This document shows, one piece after another, positions 62,283 to 64,000 of a DNA stretch of 64,000 nucleotides. The notes under the pieces were generated by a model. That model had not been told where the DNA came from, did no database searches, and worked only from the letters and a program-made list of their open reading frames with translations. The DNA is from Blepharisma japonicum (taxonomy: Eukaryota > Ciliophora > Heterotrichea > Heterotrichida > Blepharismidae): NCBI GenBank assembly GCA_949751835.1, contig CATKHK010000034.1, positions 62,001-126,000 of the forward strand, written 5' to 3'. How positions within the stretch are numbered: the stretch's first letter is position 1; the number at the start of each line of letters is the position of its first letter. A program made the position numbers and the translations under genes.

Positions 62283-64000
62283 ATGGGGGATATTATAATG
62301 TTGGAAAGCGCGGCAACTCTTTACGAGGATTCCAGTGATAGCCCAGCTGAAGAATCTATCAAGCCCCAATATGAAAACAAAAGCTCTCGCCAACACTGCA
62401 TTTTTTGTGAGAAAGCTACAAACCCGCTAATTAAGCTTCCAAGCGGTTCTTTGGCTCATTCTTCGTGCAGGGAAAATCGATCGTGTATAATTTGTGGATT
62501 ATCTGGCATGACTTTGCATTGCAGATCATATGGGTGCTCTAGAGTTGTCCATCCTTGGTGTATGGATTGGACTCTTCATTTTTCATTTTCTCTTGAAGAC
62601 CCTAGGTGTGATATTCATCTTCCTAATGGCAGAAGAAAGCGCGAATACCAGCGAGTATGGCAAAGTAGACAAGTAGCTCACAAGTTGAGCGAAGATGCGG
62701 AATCTGTGAGGATTATAAAAGAAGCGTATGACGATTATAAAGCTCCAAACGTCTATACAGGTAATATTTTGTGGTATGCAATTGGTGTGCAATATTTTCC
62801 AAACACTTATAATATAGAAAACTTGCCTGATTTTTGTATTAAAGAGAAGAATGAAGACCCGTATTTGGATGGAGATGTTGATTTTTTAATTAAATATTAT
62901 GAAAAAGAACATGAAGATACAGTTAAGGAAAACGAATCACTTATCAATGAATCTTTAAAACCTGAAATAAATGGAAAACCAATAGAAGTTGTAGATAACG
63001 GCATCAAAAAAATTAAACATAATAAAGAAGATGACCTAATCCTAGGCGAAATCAAAAAAATAAACAGAAGAGGCCACTATGAAGAATACTTAAAATATTT
63101 TGAAAGTAAAGGTAGAGGTGATAGTGAGTTTTCTTACGCAGAAAAACGTCAAAGTGGCCTTCGAGGTCCTCCTAAATGCGAAGAAGATTGGGTTTGTGGA
63201 GTTTGTGGAGACGGAGACTATGAAGACGATGATTTAATCGTTATTTGCTCCCAGTGTGAAATGGGTGCTCATATGAAATGCTATGGAATTCCTAAAGTTC
63301 CAGATCATGATTGGTATTGCCAAGCATGTGAAAAAACTAGCAGCCTTGAAGAAAGACACAGCTTAAAATGTGCTTTATGCTCTGTAAATGGTGGTGCCAT
63401 AAAATTAACTATTCACCAGACCTCAAAAGAATTAAGTTTTCCCAATTATGAATTTAAAGGAAGTTCAGAAAAAGTTTGGGTTCACGTTTTTTGTGCTTTG
63501 CATATAGAACCTGCCACAATTACTGATAAATTAAATATTAGTGGAATTGATCTAACAAAAATTGATATGAAAAGGTTTAGTTTGAGATGCCAAAAATGTG
63601 GAAGCAAAGAAGGAGCTTGCTTGCAATGCCAGCATGGAAGATGCCAGGCTGCTTATCATCCTGAGTGTGGGAAAGATTTATTTACTAATACAAGAGATAA
63701 ATCTGGGTATGACGAAGTAGGTATGTATTGCCCATTGCATAAACCTTTAAAATTAAGAAGGGTTTTAGAAAGCAGGGAAAAAAAGACTGTAGAAGATATC
63801 ATAAATTTCGCGAAAATATTTGAAAAAACTGCAAAAAAGAAAAAGAAATTGAAAAATCCTATACCCAAAAAGAAGAAAAAAACAAGGCCGGAAGATCAGC
63901 CATTCTCATGTATAGAAAAGTTCAAATTAATTAAAGCTATGGATGAAAAGCTTGATTATTTGGTGAAACACAAAAATAATGGCTTTTCTTTTATAATTAA
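62283..64000 (+). CDS. PHD/extended-PHD chromatin reader, 5' part (cut by window edge)
   Basis: The frame runs open from ATG (MGDIIMLESAA) for 572 codons to the edge with no stop and no TGA; a second ATG six codons in is an alternative start. Residues ~37-110 are a Cys/His cluster (HCIFCEKA...CIICGLSGMTLHC...CMDW...CDIHL), itself extended-PHD-like. A canonical PHD finger lies at ~302-350 (VCGVCGDGDYEDDD, CSQCEMGAHMKCYG, DWYCQACE), followed by an extended PHD at ~362-483 (CALCSVNGGAIKL, WVHVFCALH, CQKCGSKEGACLQCQHGRCQ, YCPLHKP). PHD plus ePHD is the module of BRPF/JADE/AF10-type proteins that bind histone H3 tails. A Lys-rich region follows; any bromodomain or SET domain would be outside. Confidence 0.88.
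   Translation, partial: MGDIIMLESAATLYEDSSDSPAEESIKPQYENKSSRQHCIFCEKATNPLIKLPSGSLAHSSCRENRSCIICGLSGMTLHCRSYGCSRVVHPWCMDWTLHFSFSLEDPRCDIHLPNGRRKREYQRVWQSRQVAHKLSEDAESVRIIKEAYDDYKAPNVYTGNILWYAIGVQYFPNTYNIENLPDFCIKEKNEDPYLDGDVDFLIKYYEKEHEDTVKENESLINESLKPEINGKPIEVVDNGIKKIKHNKEDDLILGEIKKINRRGHYEEYLKYFESKGRGDSEFSYAEKRQSGLRGPPKCEEDWVCGVCGDGDYEDDDLIVICSQCEMGAHMKCYGIPKVPDHDWYCQACEKTSSLEERHSLKCALCSVNGGAIKLTIHQTSKELSFPNYEFKGSSEKVWVHVFCALHIEPATITDKLNISGIDLTKIDMKRFSLRCQKCGSKEGACLQCQHGRCQAAYHPECGKDLFTNTRDKSGYDEVGMYCPLHKPLKLRRVLESREKKTVEDIINFAKIFEKTAKKKKKLKNPIPKKKKKTRPEDQPFSCIEKFKLIKAMDEKLDYLVKHKNNGFSFII

Noticed and set aside
1-64000. tRNA, rRNA, CRISPR arrays, complete transposons, telomere repeats
   Set aside because: I looked for TpsiC-box, rRNA and array patterns, terminal repeats and telomeric units and found none I could support.
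1-64000. Stentor or a standard-code ciliate as source
   Set aside because: Stentor shares 15-nt introns but uses the standard code; UGA=Trp points to Blepharisma.

Overview
This 64 kb window is AT-rich nuclear DNA of a ciliate, most likely a heterotrich of the genus Blepharisma (macronuclear genome). Two direct observations support this. First, about twenty genes only read through if in-frame TGA is tryptophan, while every gene end I could place is TAA or TAG; the TGA codons often fall on conserved Trp, for example in the MORN repeats, the WCDRIL motif of an inositol 5-phosphatase and the second RING of an RBR ligase. Second, frames are joined by 15-16 nt introns (13 found), GT...AG, with an A six bases before the 3' end in all ten 15-mers. 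UGA=Trp plus 15-nt introns is the known heterotrich/Blepharisma combination. Coordinates of spliced genes include the introns.

Layout. 0.0-8.2 kb: partial SK-type K+ channel, long coiled-coil protein, two small basic proteins, eIF2A and a multi-EF-hand protein. 8.4-10.2 kb: divergent peroxisomal pair PXMP4/PEX11. 10.2-18.6 kb: a gene-poor stretch with a probable pseudogene, then a CBP60-like hypothetical, an RBR E3 ligase, a NOT4-like protein lacking its RING, a Trf4-type nucleotidyltransferase and a small abundant-looking protein. 18.7-25.8 kb: steroid 5-alpha-reductase family enzyme, IQ+MORN protein, a bacterial-type AAA-ATPase-like gene and coiled-coil proteins. 25.9-32.1 kb: PH-FYVE protein, rhodanese-DSP phosphatase, inositol-polyphosphate 5-phosphatase, a 53-aa spliced gene and a docking-complex-like coiled coil. 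32.5-40.8 kb: a run of minus-strand genes (TPR, EF-hand/zinc, C2, coiled coil, tandem CBM20, ALAS). 41.7-49.9 kb: CDGSH protein, sorting nexin, SelW/Rdx fusion, cap-binding protein CBP20, FAB1/PIKfyve and a Rab-like GTPase. 50.0-64 kb: truncated-globin fusion, secreted chagasin/lectin-like protein, FYVE-like protein, coiled-coil C1q-like protein, RING membrane protein, tail-anchored coiled coil, small genes, HTH protein and a partial PHD protein.

Genes are very tightly packed: tandem gaps of 7 bp (twice), convergent stops 10-16 bp apart, and divergent start codons 18 bp apart. A recurring theme is phosphoinositide and endomembrane signalling (FAB1, 5-phosphatase, PX-sorting nexin, PH-FYVE, FYVE-like, C2, Rab), with a second theme of cilium/cytoskeleton coiled coils. 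There is no sign of operons, CRISPR, tRNA/rRNA genes or an intact mobile element. The most novel-looking items are a truncated haemoglobin at the end of a 672-aa protein, a SelW-type thioredoxin fold fused to an Ig-like domain, a secreted chagasin-plus-lectin protein, a RING-less NOT4, and a tandem CBM20 gene whose two introns lie at the same place in both repeats. In-frame 15-nt introns without a stop could still be hidden in some CDS, so exact lengths of unspliced models carry that caveat.
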